Positions 1 to 9,150 of a DNA stretch of 64,000 nucleotides are shown one piece after another. Made by a program: the position numbers and the translations under genes. This stretch comes from Streptomyces yatensis (lineage in GTDB: Bacteria; Actinomycetota; Actinomycetes; Streptomycetales; Streptomycetaceae). The notes beneath the pieces were generated by a model. That model saw only the letters and a program-made list of their open reading frames with translations, did no database searches and was not told where the DNA came from. The DNA lies in contig NZ_CP072941.1 in the NCBI RefSeq assembly GCF_018069625.1, forward strand, positions 5,518,001 to 5,582,000. The letters run 5' to 3'. How positions within the stretch are numbered: position 1 is the stretch's first letter; every line of letters begins with the position of its first letter.

Positions 1-1
1 T

Positions 2-1051
2 ACGAATGGCCAGTGGTATCCACCCGAGTGGCCAGAGCGGATCCGCCTCTTGGCGGCGGGCGAGCTCACACCGGTGACACCGCGCCGGGCCGCCACCGTG
101 CTGCTGCTGCGGGACGGACCGGACGGGACGGACACACCACAGGGCCCACAGGACGCACAGGGCGGGGACGGGGAGCACGCACCGGAGGAGCTCGACGCAC
201 CGGAGAGGCTCGACACGGTGCCGGAGCCGGCGGAGGCCCCGGAAGGCTCTGAAAGGCCCCCAGAGGGCCTGCGGAACGCGGCCGGAGGGGCCGACGGGCT
301 GGCCGTCTACATGCTGCGCAGACGCGCCTCCATGGCCTTCGCCGGAGGCGCGTACGCCTATCCGGGCGGTTCCGTGGACCCGCGCGACGAGCGGATGGTC
401 ACCTGGGCCGGTCCCTCGCGGGCGCAGTGGGCGCGGCGGCTGGGCCTGGACCCGAGCGAGGCGACGCAGGCTCAGGCCATCGTGTGCGCGGCGGTCCGCG
501 AGACCTTCGAGGAGGCGGGGGTCCTGCTCGCGGGCCCGACGCCGCACACCGTGGTCGCGGACACGACGGGGGACGACTGGGAGGCGGACCGCGCGGCGCT
601 GGTCGCCCGGGATCTGTCGTTCGCGGAGTTCCTGGACCGCCGGGGGCTCGTGCTCCGCTCGGATCTGCTGGGCTGCTGGGCGCGCTGGATCACCCCGGAG
701 TTCGAACCGCGCCGCTACGACACCTGGTTCTTCGTGGCTGCGCTGCCGCGGGGGCAGCGCACCCGTAACGCTTCCACGGAGGCGGACCGGACCGTCTGGA
801 TCCGCCCCCGGGACGCGGCCGACGGCTATGACCGGGGCGAGCTGCTGATGATGCCGCCCACGATCGCGACGCTGCGCCAGCTCGTGGCCCATGGCTCGGT
901 CGCCGACGTACTGGCCGCGGCCACGGACCGGGACCTGACGCCGGTGCTGGCCCAGGCGCGGGTGGAAAACGGGGAACTGGTGTTGAGCTGGCCGGGTCAT
1001 GATGAGTTCACCAAGCACATCCCGGGAGCCACGGGGGGACCCTCCGCATGA
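2..1051 (+). CDS. NUDIX hydrolase, 5' end outside the window
   Basis: A NUDIX-family hydrolase of unknown substrate. The frame is open from base 2 and encodes NGQWYPPEWP before the first in-frame TTG at 50. That stretch reads like a genuine conserved N-terminus, so I infer the true start lies left of the window. The NUDIX region runs from GGAYAYPGGSVDPRD to RETFEEAGV, which carries the REUxEExGU core. Between the first beta strand (AATVLLLRDG) and MLRRRASMAF there is an acidic, proline-rich, low-complexity insert of about 55 residues that ordinary NUDIX proteins lack. The stop overlaps the next ATG by four bases, so the two genes are probably co-translated. Confidence 0.85.
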   Translation, partial: TNGQWYPPEWPERIRLLAAGELTPVTPRRAATVLLLRDGPDGTDTPQGPQDAQGGDGEHAPEELDAPERLDTVPEPAEAPEGSERPPEGLRNAAGGADGLAVYMLRRRASMAFAGGAYAYPGGSVDPRDERMVTWAGPSRAQWARRLGLDPSEATQAQAIVCAAVRETFEEAGVLLAGPTPHTVVADTTGDDWEADRAALVARDLSFAEFLDRRGLVLRSDLLGCWARWITPEFEPRRYDTWFFVAALPRGQRTRNASTEADRTVWIRPRDAADGYDRGELLMMPPTIATLRQLVAHGSVADVLAAATDRDLTPVLAQARVENGELVLSWPGHDEFTKHIPGATGGPSA

Positions 1052-1878
1052 CGTACGCATCCGCTCTGCCCGGCCAGCCGCGTGGGGGCAGCATCGGCGG
1101 CCCGGCCACCGACCGGGCCTTCTGCGTCCTGGCGCCGAACGCCTCGCCCATGACGCTGGACGGCACCAACACCTGGATCGTCGCCGAGCCCGACTCCGAC
1201 CTCGCCGTCGTCATCGACCCCGGGCCGCTCGACGACGCCCACCTCAAGGACGTCATCGCGACCGCGGAGCGGGCGGGCAGGCGGGTCGCGCTGACCCTGC
1301 TCACCCATGGCCACCCGGACCACGCGGAGGGCGCGGCGCGCTTCGCCGAGCTGACGCGGACGTCCGTAAGGGCGCTGGATCCGGCGCTGCGGCTGGGGGA
1401 CGAGGGGCTGGGGCTGGGGGACGTCATAACCACCGGCGGTCTGGAGCTACGGGTGGTGCCCACGCCCGGCCACACCGCCGACTCGCTGTCCTTCCACCTT
1501 CCGGCCGATGGCGCGGTCCTTACGGGCGACACGGTGCTCGGGCGGGGCACGACCGTCGTCGCGCATCCGGACGGGCGGCTCGGCGACTATCTGGACTCGC
1601 TGCGGCGGCTGCGTTCGCTGACGGTGGACGACGGGGTGGACACCGTCCTGCCGGGCCATGGGCCGGTGCTGAACGACGCCCGGGGCGCCGTGGAGTACTA
1701 CCTCGCGCATCGCGCCAACCGGCTCGCGCAGGTGGAGACGGCCGTCGAGGACGGCCACCGGACGCCCTCGGAGGTCGTGGCGCGGGTGTACGCGGACGTG
1801 GACCGGTCCCTGTGGCCGGCGGCGGAGCTGTCGGTGCGGGCCCAGCTGGACTATCTGCGCGAGCACGGGCTGATCTGA
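1048..1878 (+). CDS. MBL-fold metallo-hydrolase
   Basis: A metallo-beta-lactamase-fold hydrolase of 276 residues. The metal-binding motif THGHPDHAEG (HxHxDH) is intact. The downstream ligands are also visible: the H of PTPGHTADS, the D of LTGDTVLG and the H of LPGHGP. The C-terminal part resembles the LACTB2/glyoxalase II-like branch, whose members cleave RNA or thioesters, but the substrate cannot be told from sequence. The start is the ATG overlapping the stop of the NUDIX gene. No signal peptide is seen, so it is cytoplasmic. A strong hairpin at 1926-1993 separates it from the convergent crp gene. Confidence 0.88.
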   Translation: MTYASALPGQPRGGSIGGPATDRAFCVLAPNASPMTLDGTNTWIVAEPDSDLAVVIDPGPLDDAHLKDVIATAERAGRRVALTLLTHGHPDHAEGAARFAELTRTSVRALDPALRLGDEGLGLGDVITTGGLELRVVPTPGHTADSLSFHLPADGAVLTGDTVLGRGTTVVAHPDGRLGDYLDSLRRLRSLTVDDGVDTVLPGHGPVLNDARGAVEYYLAHRANRLAQVETAVEDGHRTPSEVVARVYADVDRSLWPAAELSVRAQLDYLREHGLI

Positions 1879-1925
1879 GGCCGCTCTTCCTGGAGCTTTT
1901 GGGACTACGGCCCGTTCACGAGCGC

Positions 1926-1993
1926 CGTAAGGGCCCCGCCGGAATCCAGGAGCGCCGTAAGGGCCCCACCGGAAGCCCGGCGGGGCCCTTACG
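1926..1993. terminator. Convergent terminator with a duplicated 5' arm
   Basis: CGTAAGGGCCCCGCCGG at 1926-1942 is perfectly complementary to 1977-1993. A second near-copy of the arm (1956-1972, one mismatch) lies between them, so the 3' arm can pair with either copy. The element sits between convergent genes and should act in both directions. Confidence 0.7.
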
Positions 1994-2040
1994 TTTCCGT
2001 TTTCGCGTATCCGTTCCGTCCGCGGTTCCGTCCGGCGGCG

Positions 2041-2715
2041 TCAGCGGGAGCGCTTGGCCAGCCGCTCGACGTCCAGCAGGATCACCGCGCGCGCCTCCAG
2101 CCGCAGCCAGCCGCGGCCCGCGAAGTCGGCGAGCGCCTTGTTGACGGTCTCGCGGGAGGCGCCGACCAGCTGGGCCAGCTCCTCCTGGGTCAGGTCGTGG
2201 ACGACGTGGATGCCCTCCTCCGACTGCACGCCGAAGCGGCGCGACAGGTCCAGCAGGGCCCTGGCGACCCGGCCGGGAACGTCGGAGAAGACCAGGTCGG
2301 ACATCTGGTCGTTGGTCTTGCGCAGGCGCCGGGCGACCGCGCGCAGCAGCGCGGAGGCGACCTCGGGCCGGGCGTTGAGCCACGGCTGCAGGTCGCCGTG
2401 GCCGAGGCCGAGCAGCTTGACCTCGGTGAGGGCGGTGGCGGTGGCGGTACGCGGGCCGGGGTCGAAAAGCGACAGTTCGCCGATCAGCTCGCCGGGGCCG
2501 AGCACGGCGAGCATGTTCTCGCGGCCGTCGGGAGAGGTGCGGTGGAGCTTCACCTTGCCCTCGGTGACCACGTACAGGCGATCGCCGGGGTCCCCTTCGT
2601 GGAAGAGCGCGTCACCCCGCGCGAGGGTGACCTCTCCCATGGAGGCGCGCAGCTCAGCGGCCTGCTCGTCATCGAGCGCCGCGAAGAGCGGGGCGCGCCG
2701 CAGAACGTCGTCCAC
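2041..2715 (-). CDS. crp: Crp/Fnr-family regulator (cAMP receptor protein)
   Basis: A 224-residue Crp-family transcription factor. Residues 1-120 form the cyclic-nucleotide domain, with GELIGELSLF and the phosphate-cassette-like PGPRTATATAL. Residues 160-215 form a winged helix with the recognition segment QLVGASRETVNKAL. I chose GTG at 2715 because AAGGAGA sits just upstream and because the family begins VDDVLRRAPLF; the frame continues upstream but without such support. In Streptomyces coelicolor, Crp controls germination, secondary metabolism and central metabolism (established for that species). The gene is divergent from nth, and a Crp-like box lies at 2778-2791 in the shared upstream region. 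Confidence 0.93.
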   Translation of the reverse strand: MDDVLRRAPLFAALDDEQAAELRASMGEVTLARGDALFHEGDPGDRLYVVTEGKVKLHRTSPDGRENMLAVLGPGELIGELSLFDPGPRTATATALTEVKLLGLGHGDLQPWLNARPEVASALLRAVARRLRKTNDQMSDLVFSDVPGRVARALLDLSRRFGVQSEEGIHVVHDLTQEELAQLVGASRETVNKALADFAGRGWLRLEARAVILLDVERLAKRSR

Positions 2716-2777
2716 GAGTCTCTCCTTGTCGACATGCACAGGGGACCGACGTCCCCATGATGCCGGACGGTAAAACA

Positions 2778-2791
2778 GTGCGATCAATCAC
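2778..2791. promoter_or_regulatory. Crp-like operator between crp and nth
   Basis: GTGCGATCAATCAC fits the Streptomyces Crp pattern GTG-N6-GNCAC except for one base. It lies 63 bases upstream of the crp start and 104 upstream of the nth start, so autoregulation is plausible. Binding is inferred. Confidence 0.45.
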
Positions 2792-2894
2792 AAGTTTGAC
2801 GCACTGGCCTGCCGAGCTGTGCGGCAGGGGTCCGATTGGGGACCTCTTCGCGGTGGCCGGGGCGGATGTCAGTGGGTGGGCTTAGGCTGGCCGG

Positions 2895-3809
2895 GTGTCC
2901 AATACGCCGGTGAGAGCACAGGGCAAGGGGGCCGGACGGGTGACCGCACCTCGTAATTCCGCTGTGGGCGAACAAGAGTCCGCTGAGTCGACAGAAGCCG
3001 CGAAGCCGCATAAATCAGTCAAGGGCTCGAAGGGCGCCCGCCCCGAGTCCCGGCTCGCCCTCGTCCGCCGTGCCCGTCGCATCAACCGCGAGCTCGCCGA
3101 GGTGTATCCGTACGCCCATCCCGAGCTGGACTTCGAGAGCCCCTTCCAGCTGCTGGTGGCCACGGTCCTGTCCGCCCAGACCACCGATCTGCGGGTCAAC
3201 CAGACCACCCCCGCGCTCTTCGCCGCCTATCCGACGCCCGAGGACATGGCGGCGGCCGATCCGGAGGCCCTGGAGCAGCTGATCCGGCCGACCGGCTTCT
3301 TCCGCGCCAAGGCCAAATCGCTGCTGGGCCTGTCCGCCGCCCTGCGCGACCGCTTCGGCGGCGAGGTCCCGGGCCGGCTCGAGGATCTGGTCACCCTGCC
3401 CGGTGTCGGCCGTAAGACGGCCAATGTGGTGCTCGGCAATGCCTTCGGGGTGCCGGGCCTGACCGTGGACACCCACTTCGGGCGGCTGGTGCGGCGCTGG
3501 AAGTGGACCGCCCAGGAGGACCCCGAGAAGGTCGAGGCGGAGATCGCCGCGCTCTTCCCCAAGAGCGAGTGGACGATGCTCTCGCACCGCATCATCTTCC
3601 ACGGCCGCCGCGTCTGCCACGCCCGCAAGCCCGCGTGCGGCGCCTGCCCGATCGCCCCGCTCTGCCCGGCGTACGGGGAGGGCGAGACCGACCCGGACAA
3701 GGCGAAGAAGCTGCTGAAGTACGAGATGGGCGGACAGCCGGGCCAGCGCCTGCGCCCGCCGTCCGACTACCCCGGCCGTCCCGCCGCCCCCCTGGGAGCC
3801 GCCGAGTGA
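2895..3809 (+). CDS. nth: Endonuclease III (HhH-GPD DNA glycosylase/AP lyase)
   Basis: Removes oxidised pyrimidines and cleaves at the abasic site in base excision repair. The protein has 304 residues. A helix-hairpin-helix at [13 protein letters not shown] contains catalytic Lys174, and VDTHFGRL contains the catalytic aspartate (Asp192). A 4Fe-4S ligand set C-x6-C-x2-C-x5-C occupies residues 241-257. The first 55 residues are a charged, low-conservation extension. The GTG at 2895 has only a weak ribosome site, so a start a few codons downstream is possible. Its stop overlaps the GTG of the following NUDIX gene. Confidence 0.93.
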   Translation: MSNTPVRAQGKGAGRVTAPRNSAVGEQESAESTEAAKPHKSVKGSKGARPESRLALVRRARRINRELAEVYPYAHPELDFESPFQLLVATVLSAQTTDLRVNQTTPALFAAYPTPEDMAAADPEALEQLIRPTGFFRAKAKSLLGLSAALRDRFGGEVPGRLEDLVTLPGVGRKTANVVLGNAFGVPGLTVDTHFGRLVRRWKWTAQEDPEKVEAEIAALFPKSEWTMLSHRIIFHGRRVCHARKPACGACPIAPLCPAYGEGETDPDKAKKLLKYEMGGQPGQRLRPPSDYPGRPAAPLGAAE

Positions 3810-4492
3810 CGAGCACGTACGGCGGGGACGTGGAGGTCAGCGCCCATGGGCTGCCCGAGTGGCTGCTGCCGGTGGCGCGGCTGGCCGAGACGATCGAGCC
3901 GCGTCAGCTGAGCCGGTTCCTGCCGCCCCCGCAGGGCGGCGGCCGCCCCTCCGCCGTGCTGGTGCTCTTCGGCGAGGGCGCCGACGGCCCGGAGCTGCTC
4001 CTCATGGAGCGCTCCGGCTCGCTGCGCTCGCACGCCGGCCAGCCCTCCTTCCCCGGCGGCGCCCTCGACCCGGAGGACGGTGATCCGGACGAGGAGGGCC
4101 CGCTGCGCGCGGCGCTGCGCGAGGCCGAGGAGGAGACCGGGCTCGACCCCTCGGGGGTGCAGGTCTTCGCGGTGCTGCCGCGGCTCTACATCCCGGTGAG
4201 CGGTTTCGTCGTCACCCCGGTGCTCGGCTGGTGGCGCCGGCCCAGCCCGGTCGGGGCCGTGGACCCGGCCGAGACGGCCCGGGTCTTCACGGTTCCCGTG
4301 GCGGATCTCACGGACCCGGCGAACCGGGCCACGACCGTCCACCCCAGCGGCCACCGCGGGCCCGCCTTCCTGGTGGGATCCGCTCTGGTCTGGGGCTTCA
4401 CCGCCGGAGTGATCGATCGCATCCTGCATTTCGCCGGGTGGGAGCGACCGTGGGACCGCACCAAGCGCGTCTCACTCGACTGGCGCGCGTGA
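3806..4492 (+). CDS. NUDIX hydrolase, CoA-pyrophosphatase type
   Basis: A 228-residue NUDIX protein. [20 protein letters not shown] is the signature of the CoA diphosphatase (NudL/UPF0035) branch, and [11 protein letters not shown] is the NUDIX box helix. Family members cleave CoA to 3',5'-ADP and phosphopantetheine; that substrate is inferred here. The start is GTG at 3806, overlapping the nth stop; the frame stays open upstream inside nth but this has no support. The protein is soluble and is followed after 12 bases by a membrane protease gene, so these three genes probably form one operon. Confidence 0.9.
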   Translation: MTSTYGGDVEVSAHGLPEWLLPVARLAETIEPRQLSRFLPPPQGGGRPSAVLVLFGEGADGPELLLMERSGSLRSHAGQPSFPGGALDPEDGDPDEEGPLRAALREAEEETGLDPSGVQVFAVLPRLYIPVSGFVVTPVLGWWRRPSPVGAVDPAETARVFTVPVADLTDPANRATTVHPSGHRGPAFLVGSALVWGFTAGVIDRILHFAGWERPWDRTKRVSLDWRA

Positions 4493-4504
4493 GACGGTGT
4501 TCCG

Positions 4505-5704
4505 GTGAATGTGCTGGACATCCTGCTGCTGCTCGCCGCCGTATGGTTCGCGGTCGTCGGCTACCGCCAGGGCTTCGTCGTCGGCGTGCTGTCGGTGACG
4601 GGGTTCATCGGGGGTGGGCTGATCGCGGTCTATCTGCTCCCGCTTATTTGGGACGGCACATCCGACAAGACATCCCCCGGCACGGTCGGTGCCGTGGTGG
4701 CGATCGTCCTGGTGATCGTGTGTGCCTCGGTCGGCCAGGCCGCCACCACCCACCTGGGAAACAAGCTGCGGCGGTACATCACCTGGTCACCGGCGCGCGC
4801 CCTGGACGCGACCGGCGGCGCGCTGGTGAACGTCCTGGCGATGCTGCTGGTGTCCTGGCTGATCGGCTCCCTGGTGGCCCAGACCTCGCTCCCCACCCTG
4901 GGCAGGGAGGTCCGTGACTCCAAGGTGCTGCTCGGGGTCTCCCGCGTCGTTCCGGACGAGGCGAACACCTGGTTCACCGACTTCTCGTCCGTGCTCGCGC
5001 AGAACGGCTTCCCGCAGGTCTTCTCGCCCTTCGCCAATGAGCCGATCACCTCGGTGCCGCAGCCCGACCCCGCGCTCGCCCAGTCCCCGGTGGCCACGCG
5101 GGCGCAGGAGAGCATCGTCAAGGTCGTCGGCACCGCCCCCAGCTGCGGCAAGGTCCTCGAGGGCAGCGGCTTCGTCTTCGCACCGAACCGGGTCATGACC
5201 AACGCCCATGTCGTCGGCGGCGTCAGCGACCCGACCGTACAGATAGGCGGCGAGGGCCGGCTGTATGACGCCAAGGTCGTGCTCTACGACTGGAAGCGCG
5301 ATATCGCGGTCCTCGATGTGCCCTCCCTGCAGGCCCCGGCGCTCCAGTTCGCCCAGGACGACGCGCGCTCCGGTGACGGCGCGATCGTCGCCGGCTTCCC
5401 GGAGAACGGCGCCTTCGACGTGCGCGCCGCCCGCGTCCGCGGCCGTATCGAGGCCAACGGCCCCGACATCTACCGCCGCTCCACCGTGCACCGCGATGTG
5501 TACTCGCTGTACGCGACGGTGCGGCAGGGCAACTCCGGCGGCCCGCTGCTCACCCCGCAGGGGCGGGTGTACGGCGTGGTCTTCGCCAAGTCCCTCGACG
5601 ATGCCAACACCGGGTACGCGCTGACGGCGGACGAGGTGAGCGAGGACATCGAGAAGGGGCGTACGGCCGACCAGCCGGTGGACAGCCAGGGGTGTGCCCT
5701 CTAA
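4505..5704 (+). CDS. MarP-like membrane-anchored serine protease (CvpA plus trypsin-like domain)
   Basis: A 399-residue protein. Four hydrophobic segments (about 5-25, 30-47, 62-80 and 104-124) form a CvpA-like membrane domain. A chymotrypsin-fold protease follows, with a complete triad: His235 in TNAHVV, Asp266 in KRDIAVLD and Ser344 in GNSGGPL. Cys214 and Cys397 match the pattern of the redox-sensitive disulfide of Mycobacterium tuberculosis MarP, which is needed for survival in acid. The protease domain is expected outside the membrane. GTG at 4505 is used, 12 bases after the NUDIX gene. A role in acid or envelope stress is inferred from the family. Confidence 0.88.
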   Translation: MNVLDILLLLAAVWFAVVGYRQGFVVGVLSVTGFIGGGLIAVYLLPLIWDGTSDKTSPGTVGAVVAIVLVIVCASVGQAATTHLGNKLRRYITWSPARALDATGGALVNVLAMLLVSWLIGSLVAQTSLPTLGREVRDSKVLLGVSRVVPDEANTWFTDFSSVLAQNGFPQVFSPFANEPITSVPQPDPALAQSPVATRAQESIVKVVGTAPSCGKVLEGSGFVFAPNRVMTNAHVVGGVSDPTVQIGGEGRLYDAKVVLYDWKRDIAVLDVPSLQAPALQFAQDDARSGDGAIVAGFPENGAFDVRAARVRGRIEANGPDIYRRSTVHRDVYSLYATVRQGNSGGPLLTPQGRVYGVVFAKSLDDANTGYALTADEVSEDIEKGRTADQPVDSQGCAL

Positions 5705-6244
5705 GTGCACCTCGCCGCACTTCCCGCGGAGCGCTTGGCGCCGTGGCCCAGGGATATGCCCTCCGGAGCGGACGCGCCCGGCGGAGTGTGGCCCTCCAGA
5801 GCGGAGAGGCCCTCCACAGCGGGGTGATCCGGTGGTGCCGAGCGTGCTACCAGGGCTTTCCGGTGTCGCCGGGCCCCGGGCCGCGCCGGAGGTACTGCTA
5901 GCGGCTGCGTGGATGGCGCAACCGCGCCGAGACCCACCGGGCCCGGCGGCGGATGATGCGGGGAATCCCGAGATTCGGGTCATGGCCTTGGGTAGGCCCG
6001 GAGCCGCCCCGCTCGGAAACACTCAGCGCGGCATTGGCAGTAGCGGCGGCCTGAGGGCCGCGGCTGTTTGGTGCGTCACGGTAGTCGTGCGTCCAGCCCA
6101 TACCTCGGTGTCTGCCCCTGACCCAAGGTCCGTAATCGCCGGTGGCTGCGGCAATTGGCCTATGCTCCAGGCAATTGGCTGTTCGAAAAACAGATGTTCG
6201 CCCAACCGTCGTCGCGCGGTCGGAATGCGTACGGCCGACGCCGC
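5705..6244. other. Intergenic region of 540 bases with short repeats
   Basis: I see no convincing gene. The left part has three near-copies of GCCCTCCRSAGCGG (5759, 5791 and 5809). The right part is AT-richer. It holds an exact direct repeat GGCAATTGGC at 6150 and 6170 and the small inverted repeat CTGTTCGAAAAACAG at 6179-6193. It separates the end of the protease gene from the end of the minus-strand hydrolase gene. Confidence 0.5.
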
Positions 6245-7171
6245 TCAGCGGTCGGGTTCGGGGTCCTTCAGCCAGTTGATCAGCTCAGAGGTGAAGGCCC
6301 GGGGGTCCTCCTCATGCGGGAAGTGACCGAGGCCGTCGAAGAGCCGCCAGCGGTAGGGGGCCTCCACATACTCCCCGGAGCCCGCCGCGCTGCGGGTCCG
6401 CATCACCGGGTCGAGTGACCCGTGCAGATGCAGGGTCGGGACCTGCACCGGCCGCTTCATTCGCCGGTTGAACTGGAAACCGTCCGGCCGAGCCAGCGAC
6501 CGCACCATCCAGCGGTACGGCTCGATCGAGCAGTGCGCGGTCGAGGGGATGCGCATCGCCCGCCGGTAGACCTCCACGGCCTCGTCCTCGGGCAGCCGCG
6601 GCCCGGACCACTCCCGGATCAGCCGCCCCACGGCCGCCGCGTCGTCCGCGACCAGCCGGCGCTCGGGCAGCCAGGGCCGCTGGAAGCCCCACACATGGGA
6701 GCTGGCCGCGCTCTGCTTGACGTCCGCCAGCATCGCCGAGCGCCAGCGGCGGGGGTGCGGCATCGAGGCCACCGCGAGCCGCCGCACCAGCTTCGGCCGC
6801 ATCACGGCGGCCGTCCACGCCAGGTAACCGCCCAGGTCATGGCCGACGAGCGCGGCGTCCGGCTCGCCCAGCGAACGGATCACACCGGTGATGTCGAGGG
6901 CGAGGTTGGCCGGGTCGTAGCCCCTGGGCGTACGGTCGCTGCCGCCCACCCCGCGCAGATCCATCGCGACCGCGCGGTAGCCGGCGTCGGCGAGCGCGGG
7001 CAGCTGGTGCCGCCAGGTCCACCAGAACTGCGGAAAGCCGTGCAGCAGCAGCACCAGCGGGCCGTCACCCAGCTCGGCGATGTGGAAGCGCGCGCCGTTG
7101 GCCGCGACATCCCGGTGGGTCCAGGGGCCGTCGAGCCGTACGACCGACGCGGAGGTATCAGGGACGGTCAT
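6245..7171 (-). CDS. Alpha/beta hydrolase, epoxide-hydrolase-like
   Basis: A 308-residue alpha/beta hydrolase. Visible elements are the HGFPQFWWTWR oxyanion motif typical of epoxide hydrolases, the nucleophile Asp in LVGHDLGGYLAW, an acid in HGSLDPVM and the catalytic histidine in GLGHFPHEE. The aspartate nucleophile and HGFP motif favour soluble epoxide hydrolase or a related dehalogenase over an esterase; the substrate is unknown. ATG at 7171 overlaps the stop of the upstream membrane-protein gene, so the two are probably co-translated. No signal peptide is visible. Confidence 0.88.
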   Translation of the reverse strand: MTVPDTSASVVRLDGPWTHRDVAANGARFHIAELGDGPLVLLLHGFPQFWWTWRHQLPALADAGYRAVAMDLRGVGGSDRTPRGYDPANLALDITGVIRSLGEPDAALVGHDLGGYLAWTAAVMRPKLVRRLAVASMPHPRRWRSAMLADVKQSAASSHVWGFQRPWLPERRLVADDAAAVGRLIREWSGPRLPEDEAVEVYRRAMRIPSTAHCSIEPYRWMVRSLARPDGFQFNRRMKRPVQVPTLHLHGSLDPVMRTRSAAGSGEYVEAPYRWRLFDGLGHFPHEEDPRAFTSELINWLKDPEPDR

Positions 7172-7629
7172 GCCGACGAGCGTGTCATATCCCGCACGGA
7201 GCGTCCGCCATTGCTCTCGGCACGCGGATGCGGCTTGACGCTGCCCAGCACGGCGGCGCTCTCCTTGGACGAGGCGATCGACCGCTTCGGGGCCTTGACC
7301 TTCTTGAACTTCAACAGCGCCAGCAGCCCCAGGATCCCGGCGAACAGCCAGTAGATACCGCCCACGATCAGAAAGCACCAGGCGAGGCCGAGGCCGGTCC
7401 AGGCGCGCATGCCGTAGGCGAGGGCGAAGCTCAGCACCGGCAGCGAGAACAGCAGCAGCACCCCCGCCGCCATCCCCGCGCCGCTGCCGACCGCGGCCTT
7501 CTTGGCCCCCACCCGGAGCTCGGCCTTGGCCAGCGCGATCTCGTCGTGCATCAGCGCCGACAGCTCGGTGGTCGCCGTCGCCACCAGCTGGCCGAGGCTG
7601 CGGTTGCCGCCGTCATCGGCTGCGCTCAT
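7168..7629 (-). CDS. Holin-X-like small membrane protein (phage holin family)
   Basis: A 153-residue protein resembling the actinobacterial putative holin-X family. The N-terminal helix (SLGQLVATATTELSALMHDE) is followed by two long hydrophobic segments separated by a short turn, then a basic, disordered tail. The function of the family is unknown; despite the name, no phage context is present. I prefer ATG at 7629, where GGGAG lies at proper spacing, over ATG at 7635, which directly abuts that ribosome site. The gene overlaps the downstream epoxide-hydrolase-like gene by four bases. Confidence 0.8.
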   Translation of the reverse strand: MSAADDGGNRSLGQLVATATTELSALMHDEIALAKAELRVGAKKAAVGSGAGMAAGVLLLFSLPVLSFALAYGMRAWTGLGLAWCFLIVGGIYWLFAGILGLLALLKFKKVKAPKRSIASSKESAAVLGSVKPHPRAESNGGRSVRDMTRSSA

Positions 7630-7758
7630 CGCCATCTCCCTCTGCTCTTGTGCGTCTTCGCTCGTGCTGCGCCGTCCGCGCTTGGTACGTCTCGCTTGGT
7701 ACGTCGTCTGTGCTTGCTACGTCTTCTGCGCATTTCTGCGGGCGTCAAGCCTCTCAGA

Positions 7759-9150
7759 TCATGCCGGACCATCGTCGCCGGAGTCGTTTGCGGCGGCCAC
7801 TTCGGCAAGCCGCCGGTGCTCGGCGGCCTTTGCCTCGTGAATGGCGGCCATCCGCAGGTGGTATTCGGGGCTGTCCAGCTCATAGACGTCCGGGATGCCG
7901 TCCATGTCCTCGTCCCGCTCCTCCTCCTGACACAGCCGCTGGTACCTGGTGTTGCGCAGCTTGAGGAGGATGCCGGCGAACAGGGCGGCGCTCAGCGAGC
8001 CGATGAGGACCGCCGCCTTGATTTCCCCGGCGAGCGTGGGATCGGCGGGGAAGGCGAGTTCGCCGATGAGGAGGGAGACGGTGAAGCCGATTCCGGCGAG
8101 GGCGGCCACGGCGAAGACATCGGCCCAGGCCAGATCCTCGTTCAGCTCGGCCCTGGTGAAGCGGGCGGCGCACCAGGTGCCGCCGAAGACGCCGACGGCC
8201 TTGCCCACGACGAGGCCGAGGACGACGCCGAGGGTCTCCGGGCGGGAGAAGACATCCGCCACGGCGCTGCCGGAGAGTGGCACCCCGGCCGCGAACAGGG
8301 CGAACAGCGGCACCGCCACGCCCGCCGACACGGGACGCAGCCGGTGCTCGACGCGCTCGGCGGGGGAGTGCTCCTCGCCCTCCCGTACGGTGCAGCGCAG
8401 CATCAGGCCCATCGCGACCCCGGCGATGGTGGCATGCACACCGCTGGCGTGCATCAGCGCCCAGACCACCACGGCGAGCGGGAGATGGATCCAGGCCGTC
8501 CGGACGCCCTTGCGGTGCAGCAGCCAGACGAGGACGAGCGCGGCGATCGACAGGCCCAGGGCGATGAAGTTGATGTGCTGGGTGAAGAAGATCGCGATGA
8601 TCAGGATGGCGCCGAGGTCGTCGACGACCGCGAGGGTGAGCAGGAAGGCGCGCAGCGCGGCGGGCAGGGCGGTGCCGAGCACGGCGAGGACGGCGAGCGC
8701 GAAGGCGATATCGGTGGCGGTCGGTACGGCCCAGCCCTTGAGGCTGCCGCCGCCGCTCGCGCTGACGGCGACATAGACGAGCGCGGGCACGGCCATGCCG
8801 CAGACGGCGGCGATCACGGGCAGCGCGGCCGCCTTGGGGTCGCGCAGCTCGCCCGCGACCAACTCGCGCTTGAGCTCGATACCGGCGACGAAGAAGAAGA
8901 TCGTGAGCAGGCCGTCGGTGGCCCAGGAGGCGACCGAGAGGTGCAGGTGCAGCGTCCGGGGGCCGAAGGAGAAGTCCTTGATGCCGCCGTAGAGGCCGCT
9001 GAGCGGGGTGTTGGCGAGGATCAGCGCCACGATGGCGGCCACGAGGAGGATCACACCGCCGACGGTTTCGGTGCGCAGCGCGTCGGTGATGAACGTCCGC
9101 TCGGGCAGCGACAGGCGTCCGAGGAACTTGCGGCTGGTGGGCGCGGCCAC
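7759..9150 (-). CDS. nhaA: NhaA Na+/H+ antiporter
   Basis: A sodium/proton antiporter for pH and sodium homeostasis. The protein has 463 residues and about 12 membrane segments. The essential aspartate pair is present as Asp177-Asp178 in LAVVDDLGAI, and the conserved TDIAF motif lies at 146-150. The C-terminus carries a soluble, charged extension of about 65 residues (EEERDEDMDGIPDVYELD onward) that Escherichia coli NhaA lacks. Start is GTG at 9150 with AGGAGG seven bases upstream. It follows acsA on the same strand, but a strong terminator and repeats lie between them. Confidence 0.94.
   Translation of the reverse strand: MAAPTSRKFLGRLSLPERTFITDALRTETVGGVILLVAAIVALILANTPLSGLYGGIKDFSFGPRTLHLHLSVASWATDGLLTIFFFVAGIELKRELVAGELRDPKAAALPVIAAVCGMAVPALVYVAVSASGGGSLKGWAVPTATDIAFALAVLAVLGTALPAALRAFLLTLAVVDDLGAILIIAIFFTQHINFIALGLSIAALVLVWLLHRKGVRTAWIHLPLAVVVWALMHASGVHATIAGVAMGLMLRCTVREGEEHSPAERVEHRLRPVSAGVAVPLFALFAAGVPLSGSAVADVFSRPETLGVVLGLVVGKAVGVFGGTWCAARFTRAELNEDLAWADVFAVAALAGIGFTVSLLIGELAFPADPTLAGEIKAAVLIGSLSAALFAGILLKLRNTRYQRLCQEEERDEDMDGIPDVYELDSPEYHLRMAAIHEAKAAEHRRLAEVAAANDSGDDGPA

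Noticed and set aside
5692..6326. Two plus-strand frames in the gap after the protease gene
   Set aside because: Composition is not protein-like and one runs into the convergent hydrolase gene.
7168..7629. Prophage remnant, because of the holin-like protein
   Set aside because: No lysin or other phage gene is nearby; this actinobacterial family is chromosomal and widespread.
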